DNA of 64,000 nucleotides, from NCBI GenBank assembly GCA_044445965.1, contig JBIOEJ010000005.1:32428-96427 (forward strand). The letters are read 5' to 3'. The DNA comes from GAS188 sp044445965 (GTDB lineage: Bacteria; Pseudomonadota; Alphaproteobacteria; Rhizobiales; Beijerinckiaceae). Positions 17,604 to 26,155 of the stretch are shown here, one piece after another. Position numbers and translations under genes: made by a program. The notes beneath the pieces are model-generated. The model searched no databases and was not told the DNA's origin. It worked only from the letters and a program-made list of their open reading frames with translations. Each line of letters begins with the position of its first letter. Positions within the stretch are counted from its first letter, which is position 1.

Positions 17604-19793
17604 ATGCGATTGCTTCATGGCTCGAGCGGGAGATTCCGCGAGTCTACCAAGGGATACTTGACGACCCAAGTCCCGACATGGGCACAGTCCCGACATGGGC
17701 ACTCGCGGCATAGGCAGTCGCGACACAGGCAGCGAGGTGCGCTTCAATTGCTCGCCCTCAACAGACTCTCGATCCGGACCGTGCTGGAGCTGGTCTTCGG
17801 TCTTCTCGGCCTCTTGCTGGTCGCATCAGGCGTCAACGGATTGAGCGGCACGTTCGAGCAATACGGAGCAGCGCGAAAAGTCGCTTCGCTGGCGCCGGTC
17901 AGCCAAGCCCTGTTCAAGGCCGTGTATGACGCGCGGGTCGAGCGGACCGACACGCTCGACGCGTCGCTCGGCGAGGCGCCCGTCAGCGAGGCGGCGCAAG
18001 CCGAAATAGCGAGCGATCGCCGGCTCGCCGAGGAGGGTTACACGCGGATCATGGAGTTGCTGGCTGCCCTCCAATTGCCGGATATCGAATCCGCGACCGC
18101 ACGCGTGAAATCCGCACATGGCGTGTTGGAGGCCAAGCGTCGCGGGATCGATGCCGCGATCGTGAAGGCGAAGCCGGAGCGCGATGCGCGAATGGCCGAA
18201 GAGTGGTTTGCGGCAGTCTCGACTTACTTGCGCGAGCTCGACGCCACCGCCGATCTTATCGAGGGAGCGCTCATGCAGGTCGATCCCGTGATCGATCAAC
18301 TCGCGATGGTCAAGCGCGCCGCCTGGGAGGCCCGCAGCCATGCCGGTCTGACGGTGGTGCGGATCACCGCCTCCCTGACCACCAGGCAACCATGGGGTCT
18401 CGGGGAAGCCGTCGCCAATGCCGAAGACGACGGCCAGGCGAAAAACGCCTGGGCGATCGTCACCGGGCTCGCGGGATCGGTTGCCCTCAGCGACAACATG
18501 AAAGCCCTGATCCGGAAGGGAAATGCCGGCTTGACGCATGGACCAGCCGCCGACGAGCGGGCGGCCATCGCGCGATCCCTCAGCGCCGGCCGCGTCCCCG
18601 ACATCGCTGCGCCCGACTTCCTGGCTCGTCAACGCGATGCATTGCTGCCGAGCGTCGACGCCGCGAAGATGGCCATGGCCGAGATGGTTACCTATGCCGA
18701 CCAGCAAATGCGCGAGGCCACCCGCAGCCTGGGCATCCACGGGCTGACTTTTCTGATCGCCCTTGGATTCACCGGTGTCGGTTTCCTCATGACGCGCCGG
18801 CAGATCAGCAGCCCCATCCTGGCTCTCGCCGAATCCATGCGCCGCTTGGCCGACCACGACCTCGCCGTCGAGGTTCCGGGCGTCGCCCGCGGCGACGAGA
18901 TCGGCCGCATGGCCAAGGCGGTTCAGGTCTTCAAGCACCAGATGATCGAGGCGGATCGTCTGGCGGGGGAGCTGCACACCGCACAGGAAGAGCTGGTCGA
19001 GACGACGAAGCTCGCATTTCTCGGATCCATGGCCGGAGGGATCGCCCATGAGGTCAACACGCCGATCGGCATCTGCGTGACGGCCATGTCGACGACCGAC
19101 GACCTCGTGCTCGCGACCGAACGGAGCTTACGCGAGCGCCAATTGACCGAAGAGGGGCTTCTCGCTTTCTTCGCCCAGATGCGAAGCTCCGCGGCGCTCG
19201 TGGCCGCCAACCTGCAACGCGCCGCCACGCTGGTGCGACGCTTCAAGGATGTCGCCACGGACCAGGCATCCGAGACGCCGCGCCGCCTCGAATTGGGCGC
19301 TCATCTCGACGAGATCGTCGCCTCGCTGCAACCCGAGCTCAAACGCACGCACATCACCGTCACGGTTCTGTGCCCGCAGCCGGTCGAGGTGAAGATGCTG
19401 GCGGGCGCGCTCTGGCAGATCGTCAGCAATCTCGTCCTGAACAGCGTCGTCCACGCCTTCGACCCCGGCGCCGCCGGAAACATCACGCTCAGCGTGGCGG
19501 CTTCGGCGCCGGGATCGGTCGCGCTGACCTGTGCGGATGACGGAAAAGGCATGCCGTCGAGCATCCGGTCGCGCATCTTCGAACCCTTTTTCACCACGCG
19601 ACGCGGCCAGGGAGGCACCGGCCTCGGCTTGTTCATCACCTATAATCTCGTCACCAAGACGCTCGGCGGCCGCATCAAATGCGACAGCGCGCCGGGGCTC
19701 GGAACGCGGTTCGATCTCATTCTTCCTGCGATCACGCCTGCCTCGGCGGCGTCCGCTGCCGAAGCCATTCGCGGGGAGGCGCTTGTCGCATGA
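17604..19793 (+). CDS. membrane sensor histidine kinase with HAMP domain
   Basis: Up to 729 residues; the start is uncertain. The first 48 codons are low-complexity (see repeat 17669-17731) and a TTG at 17748 just before the first membrane helix (TVLELVFGLLGLLLVASGVN) may be the true start. A periplasmic helical sensor of about 300 residues follows, a second helix (about 18741-18801), HAMP, then a phospho-acceptor region GGIAHEVNTPIGICVTAMST and an ATPase domain with NLVLNSVVHAF, DDGKGMP and GTGLGLFITYNLV. The stop overlaps the HD-GYP gene by 4 bases, so that protein is its partner. Confidence 0.88.
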   Translation: MRLLHGSSGRFRESTKGYLTTQVPTWAQSRHGHSRHRQSRHRQRGALQLLALNRLSIRTVLELVFGLLGLLLVASGVNGLSGTFEQYGAARKVASLAPVSQALFKAVYDARVERTDTLDASLGEAPVSEAAQAEIASDRRLAEEGYTRIMELLAALQLPDIESATARVKSAHGVLEAKRRGIDAAIVKAKPERDARMAEEWFAAVSTYLRELDATADLIEGALMQVDPVIDQLAMVKRAAWEARSHAGLTVVRITASLTTRQPWGLGEAVANAEDDGQAKNAWAIVTGLAGSVALSDNMKALIRKGNAGLTHGPAADERAAIARSLSAGRVPDIAAPDFLARQRDALLPSVDAAKMAMAEMVTYADQQMREATRSLGIHGLTFLIALGFTGVGFLMTRRQISSPILALAESMRRLADHDLAVEVPGVARGDEIGRMAKAVQVFKHQMIEADRLAGELHTAQEELVETTKLAFLGSMAGGIAHEVNTPIGICVTAMSTTDDLVLATERSLRERQLTEEGLLAFFAQMRSSAALVAANLQRAATLVRRFKDVATDQASETPRRLELGAHLDEIVASLQPELKRTHITVTVLCPQPVEVKMLAGALWQIVSNLVLNSVVHAFDPGAAGNITLSVAASAPGSVALTCADDGKGMPSSIRSRIFEPFFTTRRGQGGTGLGLFITYNLVTKTLGGRIKCDSAPGLGTRFDLILPAITPASAASAAEAIRGEALVA
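17669..17731 (+). repeat. short imperfect tandem repeat upstream of the kinase
   Basis: Two copies of AGTCCCGACATGGGCAC (17669-17685, 17686-17702) are followed by two diverged copies, TCGCGGCATAGGCA and GTCGCGACACAGGCA. In the kinase frame they give an Arg/His/Ser/Gln-rich stretch that does not look like protein. The repeat more likely belongs to the untranslated leader. Confidence 0.65.
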
Positions 19794-21406
19794 CGGCTGA
19801 GCTTGCCTATCCGAGTTTTCTCAAATCGAACGCGACCGAGATCGACAGATCCGCCGGCTCCGCGGAGTGCGCCGTTGCGGCAAGCTCGGTCGAGACCGAA
19901 CCGCTTTGGTGCGTCATCGTCGCGGATGACGAACCGGATGTGCACAAGGTCACCGAGCTGGCGCTGAGCAGCTTCACCTTCGAAGGAAGAAGCTTGCGCC
20001 GGGTCCATGCCTATACCGGCGTCGAAGCCGTCGCGGCCGTGCGCGACAACCCCGATGCCGCCGTCCTGCTGCTCGATGTGGTCATGGAAAGCGAATATGC
20101 AGGTCTCGACGCCGTCAGACGCATTCGCGACGAGATCGGCAATCGCAAGGTGAGGATCGTCTTGCGCACGGGGCAGCCCGGTGCCGCCCCCGAGACCGAT
20201 GTCGTCGCGCGCTACGACATCAATGGCTACGCGGACAAGACCGAGCTGACCAGACGCAAGCTCGAAACCATTCTCCATTCCAGCCTGCGCGCCTTCCGGG
20301 ATATTCAAACCATTGAAACCCAGATGCACATCATCGACACCAATCGTCGTGGTCTCGAACAGGTCATCCATGCCTCGGCGGAGATATTCAGGCATTCGGG
20401 CTTCAAACTCTTCGCCGCGGGGGTGCTCGAGCAGCTGAGCGCTCTCATCGGTGTCAAGGAAGACCGCGGCAGTGATAGCGAGCGCCCCGAGCTTCCCGCC
20501 GTCGCCGCCGTCGGCAGCGACGGCCATTTGACCGTGGTCGCGGGCACCGGCGCTTTCGAAACCCTCGTCGACCGCTCGTTGCGGGATTCTCTCCCCGAGG
20601 ATGCAGTCGATCGCATCATGCGGTGCGTCGCCGAGCAGCAGAGCTACGCCGGCGAAAAGGAATATATAGGCGTCTTCTCGGGCCACCATGGCACCGACAG
20701 AGTGGCCTATGTGGCAGGTCATTCATCCTATGGCATCGATCCTCGGATCGTCGAGCTGTTCAACCGCAATGCCCGCATCGCCTTCGACAATATCGATCTG
20801 CGCGAGATGATCGAGACGACGCAGCGCGAGATCGTCTACCGCCTGGGCGGAGCTGTCGAATCCCGTTCGAAGGAAACCGCGAACCACGTCAAGAGGGTAG
20901 CCGAGCTCTCCGAGCTCTTGGGGAAGAGATGGGGCCTGTCCGAACGCGAAGCGCAGATTCTCTTCCTTGCCTCGCCCATGCACGATTTGGGCAAGATCGG
21001 TATCCCCGATGAAATCCTCAACAAGCCTGGCAAGCTGACCGCGCAAGAATGGGAGGTGATGAAGACGCACACGACGATCGGCTACGATCTGCTTCGCGAC
21101 TCGCAGATGGAGATCTTGCAGATCGGCGCCATGATCGCCTTGGAGCACCATGAGAAATGGGACGGGTCCGGCTATCCTCACGGCAAGCGGGGGACGCAGA
21201 TCGGCCTATACGGCCGCATCACCGCGATCGTCGATGTCTTCGACGCGTTGAGCAACAAGCGCTGCTACAAGGACGCATGGCCCTTGGACGACGTGCTGAA
21301 GCACATCCGCGACAATAGCGGCCTGCATTTCGACCCGCGGCTGGTCGCTCTCTTTTTCGATCATCTCGGCGAGATCAAGACGATCGCCGACCGGCATCCG
21401 AACTGA
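19790..21406 (+). CDS. response regulator with HD-GYP c-di-GMP phosphodiesterase output
   Basis: 538 residues. N-terminal receiver (about 40-170): acidic pair in VADDEPDVHK, phospho-acceptor Asp in AVLLLDVVM, and Lys in GYADKTEL. A middle DUF3369-type sensory region follows (about 175-340), then an HD-GYP domain with intact HD (SPMHDLGKIGIPDEILNKPG) and GYP (HHEKWDGSGYPHG) motifs, so it should hydrolyse cyclic di-GMP. It is coupled to the histidine kinase by a 4-base overlap. The pair would convert a periplasmic signal into lower c-di-GMP and thus motility/biofilm changes. Confidence 0.92.
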   Translation: MTAELAYPSFLKSNATEIDRSAGSAECAVAASSVETEPLWCVIVADDEPDVHKVTELALSSFTFEGRSLRRVHAYTGVEAVAAVRDNPDAAVLLLDVVMESEYAGLDAVRRIRDEIGNRKVRIVLRTGQPGAAPETDVVARYDINGYADKTELTRRKLETILHSSLRAFRDIQTIETQMHIIDTNRRGLEQVIHASAEIFRHSGFKLFAAGVLEQLSALIGVKEDRGSDSERPELPAVAAVGSDGHLTVVAGTGAFETLVDRSLRDSLPEDAVDRIMRCVAEQQSYAGEKEYIGVFSGHHGTDRVAYVAGHSSYGIDPRIVELFNRNARIAFDNIDLREMIETTQREIVYRLGGAVESRSKETANHVKRVAELSELLGKRWGLSEREAQILFLASPMHDLGKIGIPDEILNKPGKLTAQEWEVMKTHTTIGYDLLRDSQMEILQIGAMIALEHHEKWDGSGYPHGKRGTQIGLYGRITAIVDVFDALSNKRCYKDAWPLDDVLKHIRDNSGLHFDPRLVALFFDHLGEIKTIADRHPN

Positions 21407-21566
21407 GCCGTCGATCCGTACCCGATCGGGATCGGCGCTCCGATCGGGACGCTTCATCTCGACGATCTTCGGCTCTGGGGCGTCGGGATCTCGGGCAATC
21501 GGTCGCAGTGGCCAGGACTATCGCGGTCACCCCGCAGTGTGATACAAGTGTTTGAGAATACTGTAG

Positions 21567-21583
21567 TTTTTAACGACTCTAAA
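21567..21583 (+). promoter_or_regulatory. candidate Irr box (ICE) upstream of bfd
   Basis: TTTTTAACGACTCTAAA matches 11 of 14 conserved positions of the iron-control element TTTAGAA-N3-TTCTAAA. It ends 15 bases before the proposed TTG start of bfd at 21599. The irr gene itself lies less than 1 kb downstream. Irr usually represses iron-consuming or activates storage genes through such sites. Confidence 0.55.
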
Positions 21584-21598
21584 CTAGGCCGCGCCTCG

Positions 21599-21874
21599 TT
21601 GATCATCTGCTCGTGCAACGTCCTCTCCGAGGCGCAGGTCCTGGCGACGCTTCAGCTCGAAGGCGCCGCGCGGCCTCGTTCGCCGGGTCACGCCTATCGG
21701 TGCCTTGGCTGCGCGCCCCGCTGCGGGCGCTGCGTCGAGACCGTTCGCGCTCTCCTCGTCAAGGTACACATGGATAGCTGCAAGCTCGGATGCCCGCAGT
21801 GCCCCGCTGCCGATGCCCACCATGCGCGCGAGCACGAAGAGCCCGAAGCTCCGTTCCTGATCGCTGCCGAGTGA
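21599..21874 (+). CDS. bfd: bacterioferritin-associated ferredoxin
   Basis: Small [2Fe-2S] protein of the BFD-like family: LIICSCNVLSEAQV gives C-x-C near the start, and CAPRCGRCVETVRALL supplies the C-x2-C pair plus a further Cys. It passes electrons to bacterioferritin to free stored iron. The usual family start is M-I-[VI]-C-x-C, so TTG at 21599 is chosen, although the frame stays open back to GTG at 21539; the Irr box would then fall inside the gene, which is less likely. A Cys-rich tail DSCKLGCPQCPAADAH after the domain is unusual and might hold a second metal site. bfr follows. Confidence 0.8.
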   Translation: MIICSCNVLSEAQVLATLQLEGAARPRSPGHAYRCLGCAPRCGRCVETVRALLVKVHMDSCKLGCPQCPAADAHHAREHEEPEAPFLIAAE

Positions 21875-21960
21875 ATGGCCCGCCTGAACTCGATTCCATC
21901 GCTCCTTGACATGGATTTGACAGAGGCGTCGGCTGGACGCTCACGCGCAAGGAGGGATGG

Positions 21961-22470
21961 ATGAAGGGCGACAAGAAAGTCATCGAGTATCTCAACAAGG
22001 GGCTGCGCAGCGAACTCACCGCGATCAACCAATACTGGCTGCACTATCGTCTGCTCGACAATTGGGGGCTGAATGGCCTCGCCAAGAAGTGGCGGGAGGA
22101 CTCGATCGAGGAGATGCGCCACGCGGATCGTTTCGTCGACCGCATCATTTTCCTGGAGGGATTTCCGAATCTTCAGACGCTCGACCCGCTGAGAATCGGC
22201 GAGAACGTTCGGGAAATCCTCGACGCCGACCTCGCGGCTGAGCTCGGCGCCCGTGCGCTCTATCAGGAGGCCGCCGAGCATTGCCTGAAGGTGAAGGACT
22301 ATCCGTCTCGGGATCTGTTCGAGCTTCTCATGGCCGATGAGGAGGGCCATATAGACTTCCTCGAGACGCAGCTCGACCTCATCGAGCGTATCGGCCTCGA
22401 ACGCTACACCCAGTCCCACGTCGACGGTCTCGGCGAGGGAGGGACACCTGGCCTGCGCGAGGAGAAGTGA
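21961..22470 (+). CDS. bfr: bacterioferritin
   Basis: 169-residue four-helix ferritin subunit. Ferroxidase ligands are all present: Glu18 (LRSELTAINQY), Glu51 and His54 (EEMRHADR), and the later pair in LMADEEGHIDFL; Met52 is the axial ligand for haem shared at the dimer interface. It oxidises and stores iron in a 24-mer shell. AAGGAGGG lies 4-11 bases before the ATG. Gene order bfd-bfr-irr is a compact iron-storage and control unit. The C-terminal tail after YTQSHVDGLGEG is a little longer than usual. Confidence 0.93.
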   Translation: MKGDKKVIEYLNKGLRSELTAINQYWLHYRLLDNWGLNGLAKKWREDSIEEMRHADRFVDRIIFLEGFPNLQTLDPLRIGENVREILDADLAAELGARALYQEAAEHCLKVKDYPSRDLFELLMADEEGHIDFLETQLDLIERIGLERYTQSHVDGLGEGGTPGLREEK

Positions 22471-22503
22471 ATTGATGACGTTTGATGTCGCCCGAGACCA
22501 GAA

Positions 22504-22977
22504 ATGACGACGCCCAATCCCCCCTTCGTCCGGCGGGTGGCGAGCCCCGCTCCGGCGATCGGCGAGTGCGTGGTTCGAGACTTGCGGGACCGTCTCAGGG
22601 CCGCCGGGCTGCGTCCGACGCGGCAGCGCCTTTCCCTCGGTTGGCTGATCTTCGGCAAGGGCCATCGGCATCTCTTGGCCGAGGCCCTGTTCGAGGAAGC
22701 CTCGCGCTCGCGCCTCCAGGTGTCGCTGGCGACCGTCTACAACACCCTCAATCAATTCACCGAGGCCGGCCTGTTGCGCGAGATCGCCGTCGACGGCACG
22801 CGCACCTATTTCGATACCAATATCTCCGAGCATCATCATTTCTTCATCGAGGACGAAGGTTGCGTGATCGACATCCCGGCTTCGGCCGTCGAGGTCAGCG
22901 ACGTGCCGCCGGCCCCGGAGGGGTTCGAGGTGGTGAGGGTCGACGTGGTGGTGCGCCTGAGGCGTAAGGCAGGTTAA
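22504..22977 (+). CDS. irr: Fur-family iron response regulator Irr
   Basis: 157-residue Fur-fold protein of the Irr branch: winged helix GLRPTRQRLSLGWLIFGKGH, then LATVYNTLNQFTEAGLLREI, and the dimer/metal domain with the Irr-specific triple His in SEHHHFFIEDEG. It lacks the CxxC zinc motifs of Fur. Irr senses haem status and governs haem synthesis, storage and uptake in alphaproteobacteria. The N-terminal haem-regulatory GCPW motif of Bradyrhizobium Irr is absent, as in Rhizobium-type Irr. It lies 33 bases downstream of bfr. Confidence 0.9.
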   Translation: MTTPNPPFVRRVASPAPAIGECVVRDLRDRLRAAGLRPTRQRLSLGWLIFGKGHRHLLAEALFEEASRSRLQVSLATVYNTLNQFTEAGLLREIAVDGTRTYFDTNISEHHHFFIEDEGCVIDIPASAVEVSDVPPAPEGFEVVRVDVVVRLRRKAG

Positions 22978-22994
22978 GGCAACCGGCGCCCTCC

Positions 22995-23019
22995 AGACGA
23001 TCGAGTCTGACGCTCGTCT
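22995..23019. terminator. possible terminator after irr
   Basis: AGACGA (22995-23000) and TCGTCT (23014-23019) form a stem around a 13-base loop, followed by TTTC. It sits between the convergent irr and the iron-uptake operon end. The stem is short and the T-run weak. Confidence 0.4.
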
Positions 23020-23061
23020 TTCACGCCGCGGACGACGTCTTCCGCGCCGGTCTCGGCGCCC

Positions 23062-23703
23062 TCATCGGCGGGTCAAACCTCCTCGAGCCAGGGTATCGCC
23101 GCGACGAATGATGCTTAGCGAGGGCAGAAAGCCATCCAGAAAGCGGGTGGTGGCCGGCATGAAATGGGAGCCGTGATGGTAGAACGGATCAAGGCTCGTA
23201 ACGATCATCCGGCCTCGCGTGGTCACCTCGTCGACGTAGAGGATCGGGCGGCCTTCGCCCTCGACGATAAGGACCTCGGCGCCCGGCGGGACGGCGAACG
23301 CCCCGTGCAGATGCCAGGTGACATCCTCCTGGCGCAGCCGTCGGAGAAGCGGGTGGGATTTGGCAACGATGCGCACCCCTAGATCCGCCTTTGGATCGAG
23401 CCACCACCACCAGTTTGTCGGTTGGGGGGCGAAGACGATGCCCGGGAGCCAAAGCTCGGAATTGCTTTCGCCAGAGGCGAAAACGGTCCCTCCCGAATCG
23501 AGATAGTCCTTGAGCTGTGCCGCGCACGGCCCGATGCGGTGTGCGGGCGTTCGGCAAGGAACGATAACGACGTCGAAGCTGTCGAGCTCGAGCAAGCCGA
23601 GCTCTTCGGGCCTGACCAGCGCATCGATAAACCGCGCGAAGCGCGGGCCTTCGAGGCTCTCCACATGATAGGCGGCGCCGGGATGGATAGCGAGGACGCT
23701 CAT
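23062..23703 (-). CDS. uncharacterised glutamine-amidotransferase-fold protein of an iron operon
   Basis: 213 residues, soluble. The pattern SFDVVIVPCRTP, LKDYLDSGGTVFASGE and GRMIVTSLDPFYHHGSHFMP suggests a class I glutamine amidotransferase/ThuA-like fold, but the catalytic Cys-His pair is not obvious, so it may bind rather than hydrolyse. Four consecutive Trp (TNWWWWLDPK, codons at 23401-23412) are striking. It is the last of five genes coupled by 4-base overlaps to a FecBCD-type iron ABC importer and shares layout with the gene upstream. Function unknown; a role in releasing iron from, or modifying, a siderophore is a guess. Confidence 0.7.
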   Translation of the reverse strand: MSVLAIHPGAAYHVESLEGPRFARFIDALVRPEELGLLELDSFDVVIVPCRTPAHRIGPCAAQLKDYLDSGGTVFASGESNSELWLPGIVFAPQPTNWWWWLDPKADLGVRIVAKSHPLLRRLRQEDVTWHLHGAFAVPPGAEVLIVEGEGRPILYVDEVTTRGRMIVTSLDPFYHHGSHFMPATTRFLDGFLPSLSIIRRGDTLARGGLTRR

Positions 23704-24329
23704 GCCGCGAACCGCCCCTGATCCAAGCCCACCGACCAATCAACGACACGCTCGACCAGGATCCCGCTCATCGCTCCGTCCTCGTTGCCGCCCATGCTCC
23801 ATAGTTCGTTGCCCGCATGCATGAAGATCGCGCCGCCCCGGGGTGTGCGCCATTCCCAGTCGACAGGGACGCGCTCCGGGCCGAGGCCTGTGACCTTCAT
23901 CGCTCCCGGGGGGAGAGGGACGTGCCCCCGTCCATAGAATCCGGCGACGCCCTTTCGGGTGACCAGGGTTTTGATGTCTACACCCTCGAAGATGGGATGA
24001 TCGGCAAGGCGAACGAGATCGTAGTCTTGCCGCCTTCGGCGAGAGAGCGGCACGAAGGGCGCAAGCTCCGGGAGAAACGGAATGGCGAGATGGCCGTTGA
24101 AGAAGATGCGGCCACCGCGCCCGAGTAGCCGCTCGAGAGCAGCGGCTTGGCGTCCGAACCCGACCTGATCGAGATGCATCGTGGTGATGAGCGCTGTGGC
24201 GTTGTCCAACACCTCGTCGCTGAGCTCGGTGTCATTGAGCGGCAGAACGCGGCCTTGTCCGATCGCCCCGCTGAAGATGCGATCCGGCGGACCGTATTCC
24301 GATAGGATCAGCAGAGCCGGGCCGGTCAC
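23700..24329 (-). CDS. uncharacterised amidotransferase-fold protein, second member
   Basis: 209 residues. LERLLGRGGRIFFNGHLAIP and TPRGGAIFMHAGNELWSMGG fall at the same places as LDSGGTVFASGE and GRMIVTSLDPFYHH in the downstream protein, so the two probably share a fold and may pair. ADHPIFEGVD recalls ThuA-like proteins. No catalytic triad is evident. Both ends overlap neighbours by 4 bases (ATPase gene upstream, 23062-23703 downstream), so it is translated with the iron transporter. I do not recognise a named family. Confidence 0.7.
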   Translation of the reverse strand: MTGPALLILSEYGPPDRIFSGAIGQGRVLPLNDTELSDEVLDNATALITTMHLDQVGFGRQAAALERLLGRGGRIFFNGHLAIPFLPELAPFVPLSRRRRQDYDLVRLADHPIFEGVDIKTLVTRKGVAGFYGRGHVPLPPGAMKVTGLGPERVPVDWEWRTPRGGAIFMHAGNELWSMGGNEDGAMSGILVERVVDWSVGLDQGRFAA

Positions 24330-25087
24330 CGCGAGGCCGCCTGACCAAAAAGAGGCACGACGCCCCTGACCGACCTCGTACCGGCCGGGCTCGGCACCTC
24401 GACGATCTCGACCGAAAGGCCGTAAAGCCGCGACAGATTGACTGGCGTCAACACCGTCTCCACAGGCCCCCGGACGCGGTCTTCGGTGCCGAACATCAGC
24501 AGCGCCTCATCCGCGACGGCGCTTGCGTGCTGAGGCAAATGGGTCGTGAAGACGATCGCGTGCTCGCCATCGTCGCGCAACACGTCGACGACCGACAAGA
24601 AACGGTCCTGGTTGCGCAGATCGAGCGCCGATGCAGGTTCGTCGAGGACCAGGATCGAGGCATCCGTGGCGATGGCGCGCGCCAGCAGAACGAGCTGGCG
24701 CTCGCCACCCGACAGGCGATCGAGCGGCGCATGCGCCAGTGACGATATGCCGACTCGGGCAAGGGCGCGGTCAGCGGCATCGCGGTCGGATCGAGTGGGC
24801 AGCGCGAACAGACCGCGGCGCGCTACGCGACCCATCGCGACCACCTGGCGGACCTCGTATTGGACGTCCTTGCCGATCGATTGGGGAACATAGCCGATCA
24901 TGGGAGGGACTTCCTGCCTCCCCTCGGAAAGGGCCAGGAAGCCGACCAAGGCTCGAACCAGCGTGGTCTTGCCGCGCCCGTTGGGGCCAAGGATGGCTAG
25001 GCACCGCCCGATCGGAAGCTCGAACGACAGATGGCGGAAGATCCATCGTTCGCCATACCGCACGCCGGCGTCGACAAGGCGCATCAT
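24326..25087 (-). CDS. iron(III)-siderophore/haem ABC transporter ATP-binding protein
   Basis: 253 residues, FecE/FhuC-like. Walker A LGPNGRGKTTLVRAL, Q-loop VPQSIGKDV, signature LSGGERQLVLLARAI, Walker B SILVLDEPASALDL and H-loop TTHLPQHA are complete. Energises the FecCD permease encoded just upstream (4-base overlap). The middle of an operon headed by the binding-protein gene at 27253. Substrate is probably a ferric chelate or haem, since the operon has Irr boxes. Confidence 0.9.
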   Translation of the reverse strand: MMRLVDAGVRYGERWIFRHLSFELPIGRCLAILGPNGRGKTTLVRALVGFLALSEGRQEVPPMIGYVPQSIGKDVQYEVRQVVAMGRVARRGLFALPTRSDRDAADRALARVGISSLAHAPLDRLSGGERQLVLLARAIATDASILVLDEPASALDLRNQDRFLSVVDVLRDDGEHAIVFTTHLPQHASAVADEALLMFGTEDRVRGPVETVLTPVNLSRLYGLSVEIVEVPSPAGTRSVRGVVPLFGQAASR

Positions 25088-26139
25088 GACCGTTGCCGCC
25101 GCATGAACACGTTTCTCAAAAGCAGGGCGAAGACCGGCGCTCCGACGATGGCCGTCAGCACACCCAGCGGGATTTCGGCCGGCGTCAGGGTCCGGGCAAG
25201 CGTGTCGATGATGACGAGATAGGTGCCTCCGAGGAGAGCCGATGCGGGCAGCAGGTCACGGTTGTCCGGCCCGATCAGCAGGCGTGCCGCGTGAGGGATC
25301 ACGAGTCCGACCCAACCGACTATTCCCGCCACGGCGATGACCGCGCCGGTGAGAAGACCGACGAGCGTGAAGATGATCCACTTGTCGCGCTCTACCTCGA
25401 CGCCGAAGGAGCGCGCCTCGTCATCGCCCATCGAGAGAACGTTGACGCGGAATCGCAGGAGGAAAAGACCTGCCGATGCGAAGAGGATGATGGGCGCGGC
25501 CAGCAAGGCCCGCTGCCAGGTCACCAAGGCGAACGAGCCCATCAGCCAAACGACGATGGCCGGGAGCGAAGTGTCCGGGTCCGCGACAAATTCGATCAGC
25601 GAGACAAGCGCGGTGAAGAGAGCGCCGATGACGATGCCGGCGAGCACGATGACCATTTGATCGGTCCGTCCATCGACGCGGGCGATGAAGCCGACAAGAG
25701 CGAGGGCGAGCATTCCGAACAGGAAAGCAGAGCCGATGAGCGCATATCCCGACCAACCGATCAGGATCGCCGCGGCGCCTCCGAAGGCCGCGCCTCCGGA
25801 GATACCGAGAATTTGCGGAGAAACGAGCGGGTTGCGGAAAATGCCCTGGAGGGCGGCGCCGCACATCGCAAGCCCCGCGCCCGACAGAGCCGCCACGAGG
25901 ACGCGAGGTGCCCTGACCAACAAGACGATCTTTTCGTCCAGGTTCAACGAGGCGCTTGAGCCGCCGAGCTTGCCGAGAAGGATGGTCATGACCGACGCAG
26001 CGGGAATCCGCAGGCGTCCCAGACAAAGACCGCCGATCATCGCTGCCAGCAAGGCGAGAAGGAAACCCGCCTGCCACATCTCCGCGCGCCTGCGCGCCAG
26101 AGTTCGGCGCGCGGTTCCGCAATGAGCCAAGACCGTCAC
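25084..26139 (-). CDS. iron ABC transporter permease (FecCD family)
   Basis: 351 residues, about ten transmembrane helices in the BtuC/FecCD arrangement. Family hallmarks: GAALQGIFRNPLVSPQILGI (between the early helices), MGDDEARSFGVEVER (coupling L-loop) and GWVGLVIPHAARLLIGPDNR near the C-terminus. It forms a homodimeric pore. Overlaps the ATPase gene by 4 bases and lies 16 bases after the binding-protein stop. Confidence 0.92.
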   Translation of the reverse strand: MTVLAHCGTARRTLARRRAEMWQAGFLLALLAAMIGGLCLGRLRIPAASVMTILLGKLGGSSASLNLDEKIVLLVRAPRVLVAALSGAGLAMCGAALQGIFRNPLVSPQILGISGGAAFGGAAAILIGWSGYALIGSAFLFGMLALALVGFIARVDGRTDQMVIVLAGIVIGALFTALVSLIEFVADPDTSLPAIVVWLMGSFALVTWQRALLAAPIILFASAGLFLLRFRVNVLSMGDDEARSFGVEVERDKWIIFTLVGLLTGAVIAVAGIVGWVGLVIPHAARLLIGPDNRDLLPASALLGGTYLVIIDTLARTLTPAEIPLGVLTAIVGAPVFALLLRNVFMRRQRS

Positions 26140-26155
26140 GACGAGCGCCGGTGGC

